A stretch of DNA of 58,283 bases from an uncultured Eubacterium sp. (GTDB taxonomy: Bacteria > Bacillota > Clostridia > Lachnospirales > Lachnospiraceae), in NCBI GenBank assembly GCA_910584065.1, contig CAJTZN010000021.1, positions 1 through 58,283 of the forward strand, read 5' to 3'. Below, piece after piece: positions 16,819-25,052 of this stretch. The notes beneath the pieces are model-generated. The model had not been told where the DNA came from. It was given only the letters and a program-made list of their open reading frames with translations, and made no database searches. The stretch's first letter is position 1. Every line of letters begins with the position of its first letter. A program made the position numbers and the translations under genes.

Positions 16819-16853
16819 GTGGGCCCACGGTCCACGAGTCCATGGACTCATGG
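16819..16853 (-). promoter_or_regulatory. Double palindrome in the hag 5' leader
   Basis: Two adjacent palindromes lie in the untranslated leader. The 22-base element 16832-16853 folds in the transcript as a 9-bp stem with a CAUG loop; its single asymmetric position becomes a G-U pair. Four bases away is the 10-base palindrome GTGGGCCCAC (16819-16828). They sit between the distal promoter and the ribosome binding site, so an mRNA stability or translational control role is plausible. Confidence 0.55.
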
Positions 16854-16920
16854 TTCCGGCAGTGAGATTCACCACCTGCTTTAGTTATTAACCTGTTGTC
16901 TTTTCTGTTTGACATTATAT

Positions 16921-16946
16921 ATATCGGAGTGATCACTTAAAACTTA
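16921..16946 (-). promoter_or_regulatory. Distal sigma-28-like promoter of hag
   Basis: Minus-strand TAAG (16943-16946), 15 bases, CCGATA (16922-16927) continuing TAT. It resembles the promoters before flgM and flaG, with a spacer one base shorter. It would give a leader of about 185 bases containing both palindromes and the CsrA site, so it is the better candidate for the main flagellin promoter. Confidence 0.65.
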
Positions 16947-16980
16947 ACCCTATTTTTTAATTTTTTTAAAATTCATTTTT

Positions 16981-17475
16981 TTATTTCGTTTTATTGAAAA
17001 AGTACGACTGCTCCGGCTTTGGTGCGTTTGCCATATTCTGATAATAGCTGGAAGTCGTTCTGTTATTCACATGAAATTCCCGGATCGCTTTTCTCTGATT
17101 CGCCAGATAAATCTTAAAATGCCCGCTGTTCTGATGCTCCAGCGCCTGAATCTGAATGCCGAGTTCCGACACCTCACCGATCAACTGCTGCATCTGCTCG
17201 ATCTGCGCGCGGTAAGCCGTGCGGTTTTCTTTAATCTCTTTCTCCACATAGGAAAACAGCGTATCAAATCCCTCGTCTATTTTATTCAATTCGTCGATCT
17301 GTTCCCCTTTTTCATCTATGATAGCCTGAAAAGTATCCGGGTCCATCTCTTCATCCTTTAATAAAACTTCCTGATCCCTCGTTTTTACCAAAATGTATTC
17401 GAGGATACGTTTTTTTCTGCTCAATGAATCCACCAGCATATTTACATAAACACTGTTTTTATTCTCCTGCTCCAT
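16981..17475 (-). CDS. fliT: FliT/FlgN-like flagellar export chaperone
   Basis: A 164-residue, highly charged, all-helical protein (MEQENKNSVYVNMLVDSLSRK, then coiled-coil-like EIKENRTAYRAQIEQMQQL and GIQIQALEHQNSGHFKIYLANQ) ending in a basic tail. Its position directly after fliS and its coiled-coil character fit the FliT-type chaperones of Clostridia that bind the FliD cap protein; sequence similarity within this family is low, so the name rests largely on context. ATG 17475 has AGGA about 9 bases upstream; the reading frame is open further but lacks a site. It is the last gene of the flaG-fliD-fliS unit. Confidence 0.65.
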   Translation of the reverse strand: MEQENKNSVYVNMLVDSLSRKKRILEYILVKTRDQEVLLKDEEMDPDTFQAIIDEKGEQIDELNKIDEGFDTLFSYVEKEIKENRTAYRAQIEQMQQLIGEVSELGIQIQALEHQNSGHFKIYLANQRKAIREFHVNNRTTSSYYQNMANAPKPEQSYFFNKTK

Positions 17476-17562
17476 CCCGTCACATCCTATCCTGTTTCTC
17501 CATCCAGTTTGCAGCCGATTGTTTATCAAACGGCTTTTTGCCATCAGTTATTATGCCGTCGA

Positions 17563-17943
17563 CTATTTTGCCGCCTCCGCATTTTTGCGCATCACTTCTT
17601 TCCATGTATCACGCATTTCCCTGATACGCTTCAATGCCTCTTCCAAAGCCTCAGTATCTTTATGAATATTTGCCTCTACGAGCATACGATATATATATTC
17701 GTACACTCTCTCAAAATCTTCCCACACTGGATATTTATGGTCCAAAGTCGCTCTGAGTTCCGTTATGATCGCCTGTGCCTTTTTAATATTTGTATTCGCT
17801 TTCTCAATCTCTTTCTTCTCAATCGCCATCATCCCGATGTTGCAAAACTTGATCGCCCCATCATAAAGCATGAGTGTAAGCTCCGCCGGCGTAGCCGTCA
17901 TGATCGCATTTCTCTGATATGCATTTGCTATATTGTTATCCAT
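17563..17943 (-). CDS. fliS: Flagellin export chaperone FliS
   Basis: 126 residues, the normal size. The N-terminus MDNNIANAYQRNAIMTATPAEL followed by LMLYDGAIKFCN is the classic FliS signature; the rest is helical with HKYPVWEDFERVYEYIYRML. FliS binds the C-terminal D0 helix of flagellin in the cytosol, prevents polymerisation and hands flagellin to the FlhA export gate. In FliW/CsrA systems it also influences the free flagellin pool. The ATG at 17943 follows GGAGG. A short hairpin separates it from fliD. Confidence 0.95.
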   Translation of the reverse strand: MDNNIANAYQRNAIMTATPAELTLMLYDGAIKFCNIGMMAIEKKEIEKANTNIKKAQAIITELRATLDHKYPVWEDFERVYEYIYRMLVEANIHKDTEALEEALKRIREMRDTWKEVMRKNAEAAK

Positions 17944-18035
17944 TACTCCTCCGTTCCTGCGCGATCCCTGCGCATCTTGTATATGGGAAAAAGAACAACA
18001 GATAGATTTCCCTCTCTATCGAACATTTATATACC

Positions 18036-18063
18036 ACATAAAGAGCAAGAACCATTCTTGCCC
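18036..18063 (-). terminator. Hairpin between fliD and fliS, weak terminator
   Basis: In the minus transcript, nine pairs (GGGCAAGAA with UUCUUGCUC, one G-U) enclose a 3-base loop and are followed by UUUAU. The U tract is short, so read-through or mRNA processing is as likely as termination. It would lower fliS and fliT expression relative to fliD. Confidence 0.5.
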
Positions 18064-18096
18064 TCTATGTAATATATTATACTATCATCCGATTTC

Positions 18097-20271
18097 TCAA
18101 TTTCCGCCAAACAACCCTGCCAGTGAATTCTGCTGGGACTGCAGCTTGGAAAGTGCCACTTCCATCTGTGTAAATTTTTTATAGTACGCATCTTCCATGC
18201 TAGCCAGCTTCTTCTCCCATGCCTTGATGTCCTTCTCGTATGTCTTGAGCTGGTCCTTCATCGTGATGTCGTTATAGAACGTCATCGCGCTGCTGGTCTT
18301 GCTTCCTGCCATCTTCTGGCTCATCGTCGAACGAAGATTCTCGAAGATACCCGACAGTACATTCATTACTGCATCCGGATCTTCCGCTAATGCTTTTTTC
18401 AGCTTATCCTCTTTATCCGCATACACCGCATCCTCGCTATCTCCGTAAATATGGAGAAGACCGCCCTCTGTGTAATCCGTCGATGTCATGATACCAAAGC
18501 TGGCAAGGGAATATGACTTTCCTTCATATGTCACCTGGCTCATCATCGCGGAGCGCATACTGGACATGATACCGCCGAGTGTTGAATCGTTCCGAAGCAG
18601 GGAATTTTTGATCTTATCTTCCCAGAGTTTAACATCGTCATCCGACATCTCCTTCTTCTGGGCACTCGTAAGAGGTTCATACCCTTTCGCAGATTCAGCA
18701 TTGTAAAGAGTTTTCATCTCTTTCATGACTTCATTGTACTCTTTCAGGAATGCCTTTACCGAGTTATATACGCTGTCCACGTCATTCGACACGGAGAACG
18801 TGATCGGTCCGGAATTCTTCGTCAGACCTGTCAGTTCGATATCCAGCCCATTTGCCGAAACTGTCGAGGTGGAGGATGTAAGTTCTGCCCCGTTCAGCAG
18901 GATCACGCTGTCCGATGCCTCTACCAGAGACATGCCCTTCGGCATCAGGGTGTTGCTCGAATCGTTCGCTCCACCGTTCACCGTAGCTTTGCCGTCGGCA
19001 TCTATGGAAATGTCTGCCAGTCCGAGCCCGCCGAGCGCGGATCCAGAAAGTGCGTCGTTACGGTCTGTAATATTCGCATAATTCTGAACATCAGCCGTGA
19101 TCGCCGATTTGATGCCGCTCTCACTAAAGGTATTCGTTCCGTCAAACGCCTCGATCTCCAGTGCGCCGCCGTCTTTAGCATAGTATTTGTTCAGGCCTTC
19201 GCCACCGATTGCCTGGATCTCAGCCACTGTCTTTCCGGAGAAGGCAGCTGCGTCCACCTGCAGTTTCACATCGTTATTCGTGCTCATCTGCGTGTTGACA
19301 TAATTTGTCGTCAGTTGATCTGCTTTTTCTTTTACTGCTTTATTGTAATCTTCCTCTGTTTTTCCAGCCAACAGATTTCCGGCATCATCGTAATAAGAAG
19401 CTTTCAGGTCATCTTTTGCCTGCGTTTCATACGTCGAGTAATTCTCGGTATAAAGCTTTGCCTGCACGTATTTTGCCGCCGCGGACTCCGTCGCTGTCTT
19501 TTTCGAATCATATGCTGCTTTTGCCAGGGAATCAAGCGCTTTATTGTAATCATCTGTTCCTACACCTGAAGTCTGGAGAGCCTGCATCGCCTCATCGACG
19601 ATCTTTTTATTGTCCTTTGACATCTTGTCATAACCGACGGCATTACGGATTGCTTCTCTTCCTGACACCTCGGCAGCTGTCAGGCCGCTTGTCGAAATAG
19701 AGAACGAGCTTCCCACACCACTGTCCTTGCTGCTGATGAAAAAGCGCTTCTGATTTGTATCAAAATTGGCATTCAGTCCTGCATCCTGCAGTGCTTTTGT
19801 AAAATCGGCGATCGTGGAATTCGCCGTCACTGCGAATTTCGTCGTCTTATCACCATTCGTGATCTCGATTTCCTTGTTTAACAACGATGAATCGATGTCC
19901 ACCAGTTTATCCGTGACCGACTCCGCTTTGATCTTCGCCCCGCTCAGATACTGGGTCGTCGCGATGTTCTGAATCTCCAGCGTGTAGCTTCCGTTTACCG
20001 CGCCGTTTTTCGCCGTCACATTCGCTTTCGTCGGGTCGGAAACTGCCGCTTTCTTCGTCTGGTACGAAGATGCCAGACGCATCTTGGAAACATGTTCCGT
20101 ATACAGCTTATACAACTTCGTATTTAACTCAGCCCATTTGGTCTGTTTCCACTCAAGTTTTGTCTTATTTCTTTCAATTTTGGTCTTCTTCAGGCTCTGG
20201 GCAGACATCAACGCTCCTACGATCGCCTCCGTGTCAAGTCCTGAAGAAAGACCGCTCATTCGAATACCCAT
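18097..20271 (-). CDS. fliD: Flagellar hook-associated protein 2 (filament cap) FliD
   Basis: 724 residues, distinctly longer than the roughly 470-500 of enterobacterial or Bacillus FliD. The N-terminal MGIRMSGLSSGLDTEAIVGALM is the family hallmark, followed by the LEWKQTKWAELNTKLY helix. The C-terminus has the YFNDI-like MTFYNDITMKDQLKTYE segment and AYYKKFTQMEVALSKLQSQQ. The extra length is an Ala/Lys/Asp-rich helical insertion at about residues 205-400, probably a surface domain. FliD forms the cap that folds flagellin at the filament tip and is often host-exposed. Start ATG 20271 after GGAGGAA. It is the second gene of the flaG-fliD-fliS unit. Confidence 0.95.
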   Translation of the reverse strand: MGIRMSGLSSGLDTEAIVGALMSAQSLKKTKIERNKTKLEWKQTKWAELNTKLYKLYTEHVSKMRLASSYQTKKAAVSDPTKANVTAKNGAVNGSYTLEIQNIATTQYLSGAKIKAESVTDKLVDIDSSLLNKEIEITNGDKTTKFAVTANSTIADFTKALQDAGLNANFDTNQKRFFISSKDSGVGSSFSISTSGLTAAEVSGREAIRNAVGYDKMSKDNKKIVDEAMQALQTSGVGTDDYNKALDSLAKAAYDSKKTATESAAAKYVQAKLYTENYSTYETQAKDDLKASYYDDAGNLLAGKTEEDYNKAVKEKADQLTTNYVNTQMSTNNDVKLQVDAAAFSGKTVAEIQAIGGEGLNKYYAKDGGALEIEAFDGTNTFSESGIKSAITADVQNYANITDRNDALSGSALGGLGLADISIDADGKATVNGGANDSSNTLMPKGMSLVEASDSVILLNGAELTSSTSTVSANGLDIELTGLTKNSGPITFSVSNDVDSVYNSVKAFLKEYNEVMKEMKTLYNAESAKGYEPLTSAQKKEMSDDDVKLWEDKIKNSLLRNDSTLGGIMSSMRSAMMSQVTYEGKSYSLASFGIMTSTDYTEGGLLHIYGDSEDAVYADKEDKLKKALAEDPDAVMNVLSGIFENLRSTMSQKMAGSKTSSAMTFYNDITMKDQLKTYEKDIKAWEKKLASMEDAYYKKFTQMEVALSKLQSQQNSLAGLFGGN

Positions 20272-20327
20272 ATCAATTCCTCCATTTCACTTTCTGTCCG
20301 GCACACATGCTTCCACACGTATGTCAG

Positions 20328-20762
20328 TTATCGCTTTTCATCAACGAGCATACCCGCCAGTTCCCACATTTTCTGCAGCATATCGAGGGACTTTTCCGGT
20401 GGAATTTCCCGAATCACCTCATCGGTATCCCGGTCGATCACCTTGATTGAAACACGATTGGTCTTCTTATGATAAGAATATTCGCAACGCGTGTGTTCCA
20501 TTCTGAGATTTGCCTTGCTCACAGCATCCGCCATCGTGGCCTCGCTCGGCGTGTGCTCCTTTGGCTGCTGTTCGCTTCCCTGCTGTTCAGCATCCCCTTT
20601 CGCATCTACCGGTGCCGGCTGTGAAGTCTTCGGTACAGCTTTCGTCACTGCCGCGTCTGTATGCGCCACATCCGCTTTCACACTTGTCTTTGGCACAGAT
20701 ACCTTTGCAGCTTCCGCTGAACCATAGTTTGAATTTACATTTGATATCGTTTCTAATTCCAT
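20328..20762 (-). CDS. flaG: FlaG family protein
   Basis: 144 residues. The C-terminal 60 residues match FlaG: LRMEHTRCEYSYHKKTNRVS, VKVIDRDTDEVIREIPPEKSLDML-like strand and a closing helix ELAGMLVDEKR. The N-terminal half is a low-complexity Ala/Val/Lys linker. FlaG proteins influence filament length and are usually encoded beside fliD. ATG at 20762 follows GGAGGTG; an upstream in-frame codon at 20792 lacks a site. A sigma-28-type promoter lies 53 bases upstream, so this is the first gene of its unit. Confidence 0.9.
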   Translation of the reverse strand: MELETISNVNSNYGSAEAAKVSVPKTSVKADVAHTDAAVTKAVPKTSQPAPVDAKGDAEQQGSEQQPKEHTPSEATMADAVSKANLRMEHTRCEYSYHKKTNRVSIKVIDRDTDEVIREIPPEKSLDMLQKMWELAGMLVDEKR

Positions 20763-20814
20763 TTTTAACACCTCCATGTGTATCTTGTGCAAACTATGAC
20801 TTTTCTTAAAAAAA

Positions 20815-20841
20815 ATATCGGCATGGGGAGAGGAAAAGTTA
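20815..20841 (-). promoter_or_regulatory. Sigma-28 promoter of flaG-fliD-fliS-fliT
   Basis: Minus strand TAAC (20838-20841), exactly 15 bases, then GCCGATAT (20815-20822). The -10 is identical to the SigD consensus and the spacing is canonical. It lies between csrA and flaG. Confidence 0.85.
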
Positions 20842-20856
20842 ACCTCTGCCGCCTAA

Positions 20857-21075
20857 CTATTTCAAAAGTTCGGACAGTGCAGCGGGATCTGCCGCCTTGA
20901 CTGCCTCTTCATTTGCCTCCTGGATCTGGAGATAGAGTTCCTTCCGGTAAACCGGTACGGATTTGGGGGCCTTGATCCCCACCTTCACCTGATCGCCTTT
21001 GATCTCCAGTATCGCAACCTCGATATCGTCGTTGATAATAATCGATTCATTTACTTTTCTCGCCAACGCCAGCAT
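20857..21075 (-). CDS. csrA: Carbon storage regulator CsrA
   Basis: 72 residues, normal size. MLALARKVNESIIINDDIEV matches the canonical MLVLSRKxGE start, with the RNA-contacting Arg6 kept; GDQVKVGIKAPKSVPVYRKELY contains the second RNA-binding arginine, with Tyr in place of the usual His before it. CsrA dimers bind GGA motifs in mRNA leaders. In Firmicutes it represses hag translation and is antagonised by FliW. The start codon is 4 bases after the fliW stop, so the two are translationally coupled. Confidence 0.96.
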   Translation of the reverse strand: MLALARKVNESIIINDDIEVAILEIKGDQVKVGIKAPKSVPVYRKELYLQIQEANEEAVKAADPAALSELLK

Positions 21076-21079
21076 ACGA

Positions 21080-21535
21080 TCACGCCTCCTTTTTCTGTTT
21101 GAGGATGTCGTAAATCTTGTATTTCACCTCATAATCCTGATTTTCCACAATGATCTGCGCGCCCTTCCTCGTGTCGGCATTGATAATGATCGGCGCTTTC
21201 AGGTTGACTGTCATCTGTTCCACTTCTTTCGGCACCGTCATCGTGATCAGTATGACGAGATTTTCCTCCGTGATCTCACCGAGTCCTTCTAACAGTTCAT
21301 CTTCCACTACCGGATTGTAATCCTCTTTCACTAAAAGGGGATTGATGACCGGAAGCGCCAGCGAAGGCTCATCGACGCACTGGAACCAGGAGATGTTCGT
21401 CCCCTCTTCTTTTTCGCAGTCATACAATATCGTGTAGCGCTTAAACTCATCAAATCCCATCAGCCCTTTTTCCAGCGTGATGATTTTTTCTTCCGTCAGA
21501 TCTATCTCCCCAAAGTATCTCGTTTTCACCAGCAT
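21080..21535 (-). CDS. fliW: Flagellar assembly factor FliW
   Basis: 151 residues with the characteristic start MLVKTRYFGEIDL, FEKGL-like TLEKGLMGFDEFKRY, FQCVDEPSLALPVINP and the VNLKAPIIINADTRKGAQIIV strand. FliW binds either flagellin or CsrA; flagellin export releases FliW to block CsrA and allow hag translation. Neighbouring csrA and flagellin genes complete the switch. It follows flgL by 20 bases in the flgM-led operon. Confidence 0.96.
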   Translation of the reverse strand: MLVKTRYFGEIDLTEEKIITLEKGLMGFDEFKRYTILYDCEKEEGTNISWFQCVDEPSLALPVINPLLVKEDYNPVVEDELLEGLGEITEENLVILITMTVPKEVEQMTVNLKAPIIINADTRKGAQIIVENQDYEVKYKIYDILKQKKEA

Positions 21536-21555
21536 ATCAGCACCTCGTTTCTCCG

Positions 21556-23040
21556 TTAAATAAAGTCAAGCAGCGACGTTCCCAGTATTTTTGACGTCGC
21601 CTGGAGCGTCGCCTGATAGAGCAGGTCCGCCTCCGTATAATTGACGAGGACTTCCTCCAGATCCACATTTTCGTTTTCCGATTTTGCCTCGTCCGTGTCG
21701 ATCTCTAAGATCTCCAACTGGTTTTTCGTCATTTCCATACGGTTATAACGCGATCCATGATCCGCTACCGCCACGTTCAGCGTGTGCTTCGCGTCCTGGA
21801 ATACGGTGATGGCATGAGAGTACGTGTTTGTGAGCACCGTATTCTGCAGCGCGATCTGTGTTCCGATCTGCTCTTCCAGTTCTTTCAGGCTCGCCAGCGT
21901 CTCCTTGTCGCCCGGATCGCAGTCGGCAATACGTTTTTGTACCGCTGTCCGGTTCATTTCCATAATATCCAGATCGTTGATCACGTTGTAGATCTGATCC
22001 ACAACCCTGCCGATCGACGTATCGAACGCATTACAGCCGAGTGTATTGACGGTCAGCATCTGGCTGAAATTGATCTGGTAATTGATCTTCTGGCCCCTGA
22101 CATCCGCGTAATTTCTCGTGACGCCTGTCACGTTATTGACCGCGCGGCAGTCAAAATAATGTTCGGGACGAATGTCACTTTTTTCGAAGTTCGTTTTCTG
22201 ATAGCGGACGCTCATATCCGATCCCGCGCGCACGGAATCATAAATATTCTGCCCGAAAACAATTTCTCCCGTCTCCGGCACAAAATATACTTCATCGTCT
22301 CCCGGCATATAGTGCTCATTGTAAACAGTATTTTCCGGGATACTTTTTGTTACGGCCGTGATCGTGTGGCTCTCGCCCGCGACATCCTTATATGTGATGG
22401 TCACATCCTGATTATCACAGTTATTATAGGAAACCATGATGCGGTGCGCCGTCAAAAATTCTGACGCCTCATTTGCGTAATCATCCGCCGTCTTTGTATC
22501 CCCGTACTCCGGCTGTCCGTATACAAATGACGTGTTTTCGATCTTATTGATCTCCAATCCCTCCGTGATCGTATACGTCGTATCCGTCTGCGCGTTATCA
22601 AATAAAAGCGGCAGGTCGGTGCGGTATCCGGTGAACAGATAGCGGCCGGCATAGTCCGAGTTCGCGTTCTGCTCATAGATAAATCCGGAGTACTCCCTCA
22701 GCTGCTGCACGATCATCGCGCGGTCGTCCGCATTGTTTGGGTCATTGGCTGCATTCGTCACATCCTCGATCATCTTATCGAGAATCGAATTTGCTTTATT
22801 CATCGGCTCCTCAGTCGCGTCCATCCAGTTCTCGGCGTCGGTACAGTTCGAGATGTACTGCCTGATTTCTACCATTGTCGTACGGTATTTCAGGGCGCGT
22901 ACGGCAATTGTAGGATCATCCGACGGCTTCTGGATCTTCTTCTCCGTCGCATACTGTTCAAAATATTTGTTATATGCCACCTTGTTTCTCTGTATATGGA
23001 GCATTGAATTATTTCTCATCATATTATTTGTTATTCTCAT
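21556..23040 (-). CDS. flgL: Flagellar hook-associated protein 3 (FlgL)
   Basis: 494 residues; N-terminal MRITNNMMRNNSMLHIQRN and KKIQKPSDDPTIAVRALKYR are typical FlgL D0/D1, and the C-terminus ENVDLEEVLVNYTEADLLYQ matches the family end. The length exceeds enterobacterial FlgL (317) because of a central domain at about residues 140-340 (the FTGYRTDLPLLF region onward). FlgL forms the hook-filament junction layer beneath the filament. It is followed by fliW, an order common in Firmicutes. Confidence 0.95.
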   Translation of the reverse strand: MRITNNMMRNNSMLHIQRNKVAYNKYFEQYATEKKIQKPSDDPTIAVRALKYRTTMVEIRQYISNCTDAENWMDATEEPMNKANSILDKMIEDVTNAANDPNNADDRAMIVQQLREYSGFIYEQNANSDYAGRYLFTGYRTDLPLLFDNAQTDTTYTITEGLEINKIENTSFVYGQPEYGDTKTADDYANEASEFLTAHRIMVSYNNCDNQDVTITYKDVAGESHTITAVTKSIPENTVYNEHYMPGDDEVYFVPETGEIVFGQNIYDSVRAGSDMSVRYQKTNFEKSDIRPEHYFDCRAVNNVTGVTRNYADVRGQKINYQINFSQMLTVNTLGCNAFDTSIGRVVDQIYNVINDLDIMEMNRTAVQKRIADCDPGDKETLASLKELEEQIGTQIALQNTVLTNTYSHAITVFQDAKHTLNVAVADHGSRYNRMEMTKNQLEILEIDTDEAKSENENVDLEEVLVNYTEADLLYQATLQATSKILGTSLLDFI

Positions 23041-23062
23041 TTGACATCCACGACCTTTCTTT

Positions 23063-24937
23063 TTATACCGCTGTCTGGTTGATCAGCTTATCCAACACTT
23101 CGTTCATCACGGACAACACTTTATACTGGTGGAACGTAAGGCGCTGGAACGTGAGAAGGTTCTCCGTTTCCTCGTCCTCGTCCGCACCGGATACGGACTG
23201 CCGCTGCAACGCCACGGCGTCCATAATATTTTTCTGGCTTTGCTGCAGTGTCTGCGCTTTCTGGCAGTCAACGGCGATGTCTGCCGTGAAAGACTGGAGG
23301 AACGCGTCCGGTGCTCCGTGCAGGAACATTTTCGGGTCGTCTTTCAGGTTCGCCAGCGCATGTACGTTGATATTCTGCGATTCACCCGGCAGATATTCGG
23401 AGTAGCAGGCAAATAAATTCTGATCGGTCAGCACGGCGTCCGTAATGCGTATGTTAAGCGCCGTCATATAGTAATAGCTTCCGGTATAGCTTCCGTTTTC
23501 CTCCTGGATCGGCGTAGAATTAAAAGAACTGTAGTGACCGTCGCTGTCTTTCTGCGTAAAGATGTAGTTGTCGCCGGTCGCCGGCACGGTCGCGTTGAAG
23601 AAATCAATCCCCTTATTCCCATTGGCGTCATATCCTTCTTTGTGGGCGCCGTTAAACGCCTGCGCATACGTCCTTACAAACTCATTGATCTGTGCCATAT
23701 AGTACGGCACTCCCTTATATGCCACACTGTCGCCGACGATCATCTGGCGGCCCTCATTGACCGCGCGCTCCAGTACGGTCGCCTGGCTGGCGGATATATT
23801 GTTTTTCAAGGTAAATGTATAGGAGAACTCACCAGTTTCCAGAACATCCACTTTAAATTCCTGATAATTGTATGTGTAATTGCCGATCGTGATCTCGCCG
23901 TCATCGGCCGGAATGTTCAGAAGATTCACGTCATTGATATTCGCACCAGTCATCGTGACTACGAGATTGCCATCCGCGTCATTTTTCAGGCTGCCCTTCT
24001 GTGCCAGCCCCTGCAGGGTCGTAGCGTTATTTCCGTCTCTCACCTCAAACAGTGCCTGCAGTGTGCCGCCCAGATTCGAACTGTACGGATGGAACGGCGT
24101 CCCGTCCGCCCAGCCTACGTTGTACAGGCCGGCGATATCATTGATATTCTTTGTATTTTCATTTTCCATTATCACAAGTTTATTTACATCGAGTGTATCG
24201 ATCAAGGTGGCGCCATCGACATAGACATAAAAACGGTTCATGCCGACCCCTTCTCCCGGTTCTTCCTCCAACACTTTTATGTTGCAGTATTCGGACAGCT
24301 CATCGAGGAGAACGGTCCGCTGGTCGCGCAGATCGTTGGCGATATTTCCGTACGCCTCCAGTGTATTGATCTGTTTCGTCACCGACGCGATCTGATCGGC
24401 GATCGCGTTAATCTGGTCCACGCTCGATTTGATCTGCACGTTTGCCTCGTCCTGCAGATTTTGGAGATATGTCGCCGTCTCCTGCACGAAACGCGTGAAC
24501 GTATCACCAAAAGAGATTACCTTTTTGCGCCATGACTGCTCGCCGGCGTTATCCGGCAGCTGGGTCAGAGCCGTGCAAAAAGTATCGAACGCATTCGTGA
24601 TGCCGCCTGTCTTATCATCCGCGGAGTACAGTTTTCGCTGTATTTCATTGAGGTAATAAGCATGCGCGCTGTATTTGCCGTACGTAGAAGTCGCCCGCTC
24701 AAACTTCGTATCATAATATTCATTGTGCATCCTCTCGATTCCCTGCATATAAACGCCGGAACCGACTACCTTGATCGAACTTACCTGTCGCGTCTGCGCG
24801 CTTGTGCGCACGACCTGGCGGGAATATCCGTTTGTTCCTATGTTGGCAAGGTTGTGTGCCGCGGTCTGCATGGACGCATTGTACGTCATCATGCCCGATT
24901 TCGCGATCTCAAGTCCCTGAAATGTTCCTAATCCCAT
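23063..24937 (-). CDS. flgK: Second, divergent FlgK-family hook-associated protein
   Basis: 624 residues. The N-terminus MGLGTFQGLEIAKSGMMTYN followed by TAAHNLANIGTNGYSRQVV is a clear FlgK/rod-hook D0 motif, and the body contains LLDELSEYCNIKVLEE and VYVDGATLID as in FlgK. The C-terminus LLTFQRLTFHQYKVLSVMNE departs from the usual LQ-YQASA pattern that its upstream paralogue keeps. The two are collinear homologues with low identity by eye. FlgK forms the first junction ring; a second paralogue may form a mixed ring or an extra junction layer. It lies 115 bases after the paralogue, separated by an 18-bp tandem repeat. Confidence 0.88.
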   Translation of the reverse strand: MGLGTFQGLEIAKSGMMTYNASMQTAAHNLANIGTNGYSRQVVRTSAQTRQVSSIKVVGSGVYMQGIERMHNEYYDTKFERATSTYGKYSAHAYYLNEIQRKLYSADDKTGGITNAFDTFCTALTQLPDNAGEQSWRKKVISFGDTFTRFVQETATYLQNLQDEANVQIKSSVDQINAIADQIASVTKQINTLEAYGNIANDLRDQRTVLLDELSEYCNIKVLEEEPGEGVGMNRFYVYVDGATLIDTLDVNKLVIMENENTKNINDIAGLYNVGWADGTPFHPYSSNLGGTLQALFEVRDGNNATTLQGLAQKGSLKNDADGNLVVTMTGANINDVNLLNIPADDGEITIGNYTYNYQEFKVDVLETGEFSYTFTLKNNISASQATVLERAVNEGRQMIVGDSVAYKGVPYYMAQINEFVRTYAQAFNGAHKEGYDANGNKGIDFFNATVPATGDNYIFTQKDSDGHYSSFNSTPIQEENGSYTGSYYYMTALNIRITDAVLTDQNLFACYSEYLPGESQNINVHALANLKDDPKMFLHGAPDAFLQSFTADIAVDCQKAQTLQQSQKNIMDAVALQRQSVSGADEDEETENLLTFQRLTFHQYKVLSVMNEVLDKLINQTAV

Positions 24938-24951
24938 ATTATCTCTCCATT

Positions 24952-25040
24952 CTGCTATGCTGAATTGTTCTGCTATGCTGAATTGTTCTGCTATGCTGAA
25001 TTGTTCTGCTATGCTGAATTATTCTGTTATGTTGAATCAT
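24952..25040 (-). repeat. 18-bp tandem repeat between the two flgK genes, about five copies
   Basis: The unit CTGCTATGCTGAATTGTT occurs three times exactly (24952-25005), a fourth copy differs at two bases and a fifth is further degraded. It fills most of the gap between two co-directional genes. The period is a multiple of three but no gene with a start and binding site covers it on either strand. It may vary in copy number by slippage. Confidence 0.9.
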
Positions 25041-25052
25041 CTGTCTGCTTTA

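Noticed and set aside
16981..17544. Longer FliT-like protein starting at 17544
   Set aside because: The extra 23 residues have no RBS and approach the fliS stop; ATG 17475 fits.
23534..24535. 333-codon plus-strand frame opposite the second flgK
   Set aside because: Antisense shadow; composition is Ile/Arg/His-rich without recognisable domains and there is no RBS.
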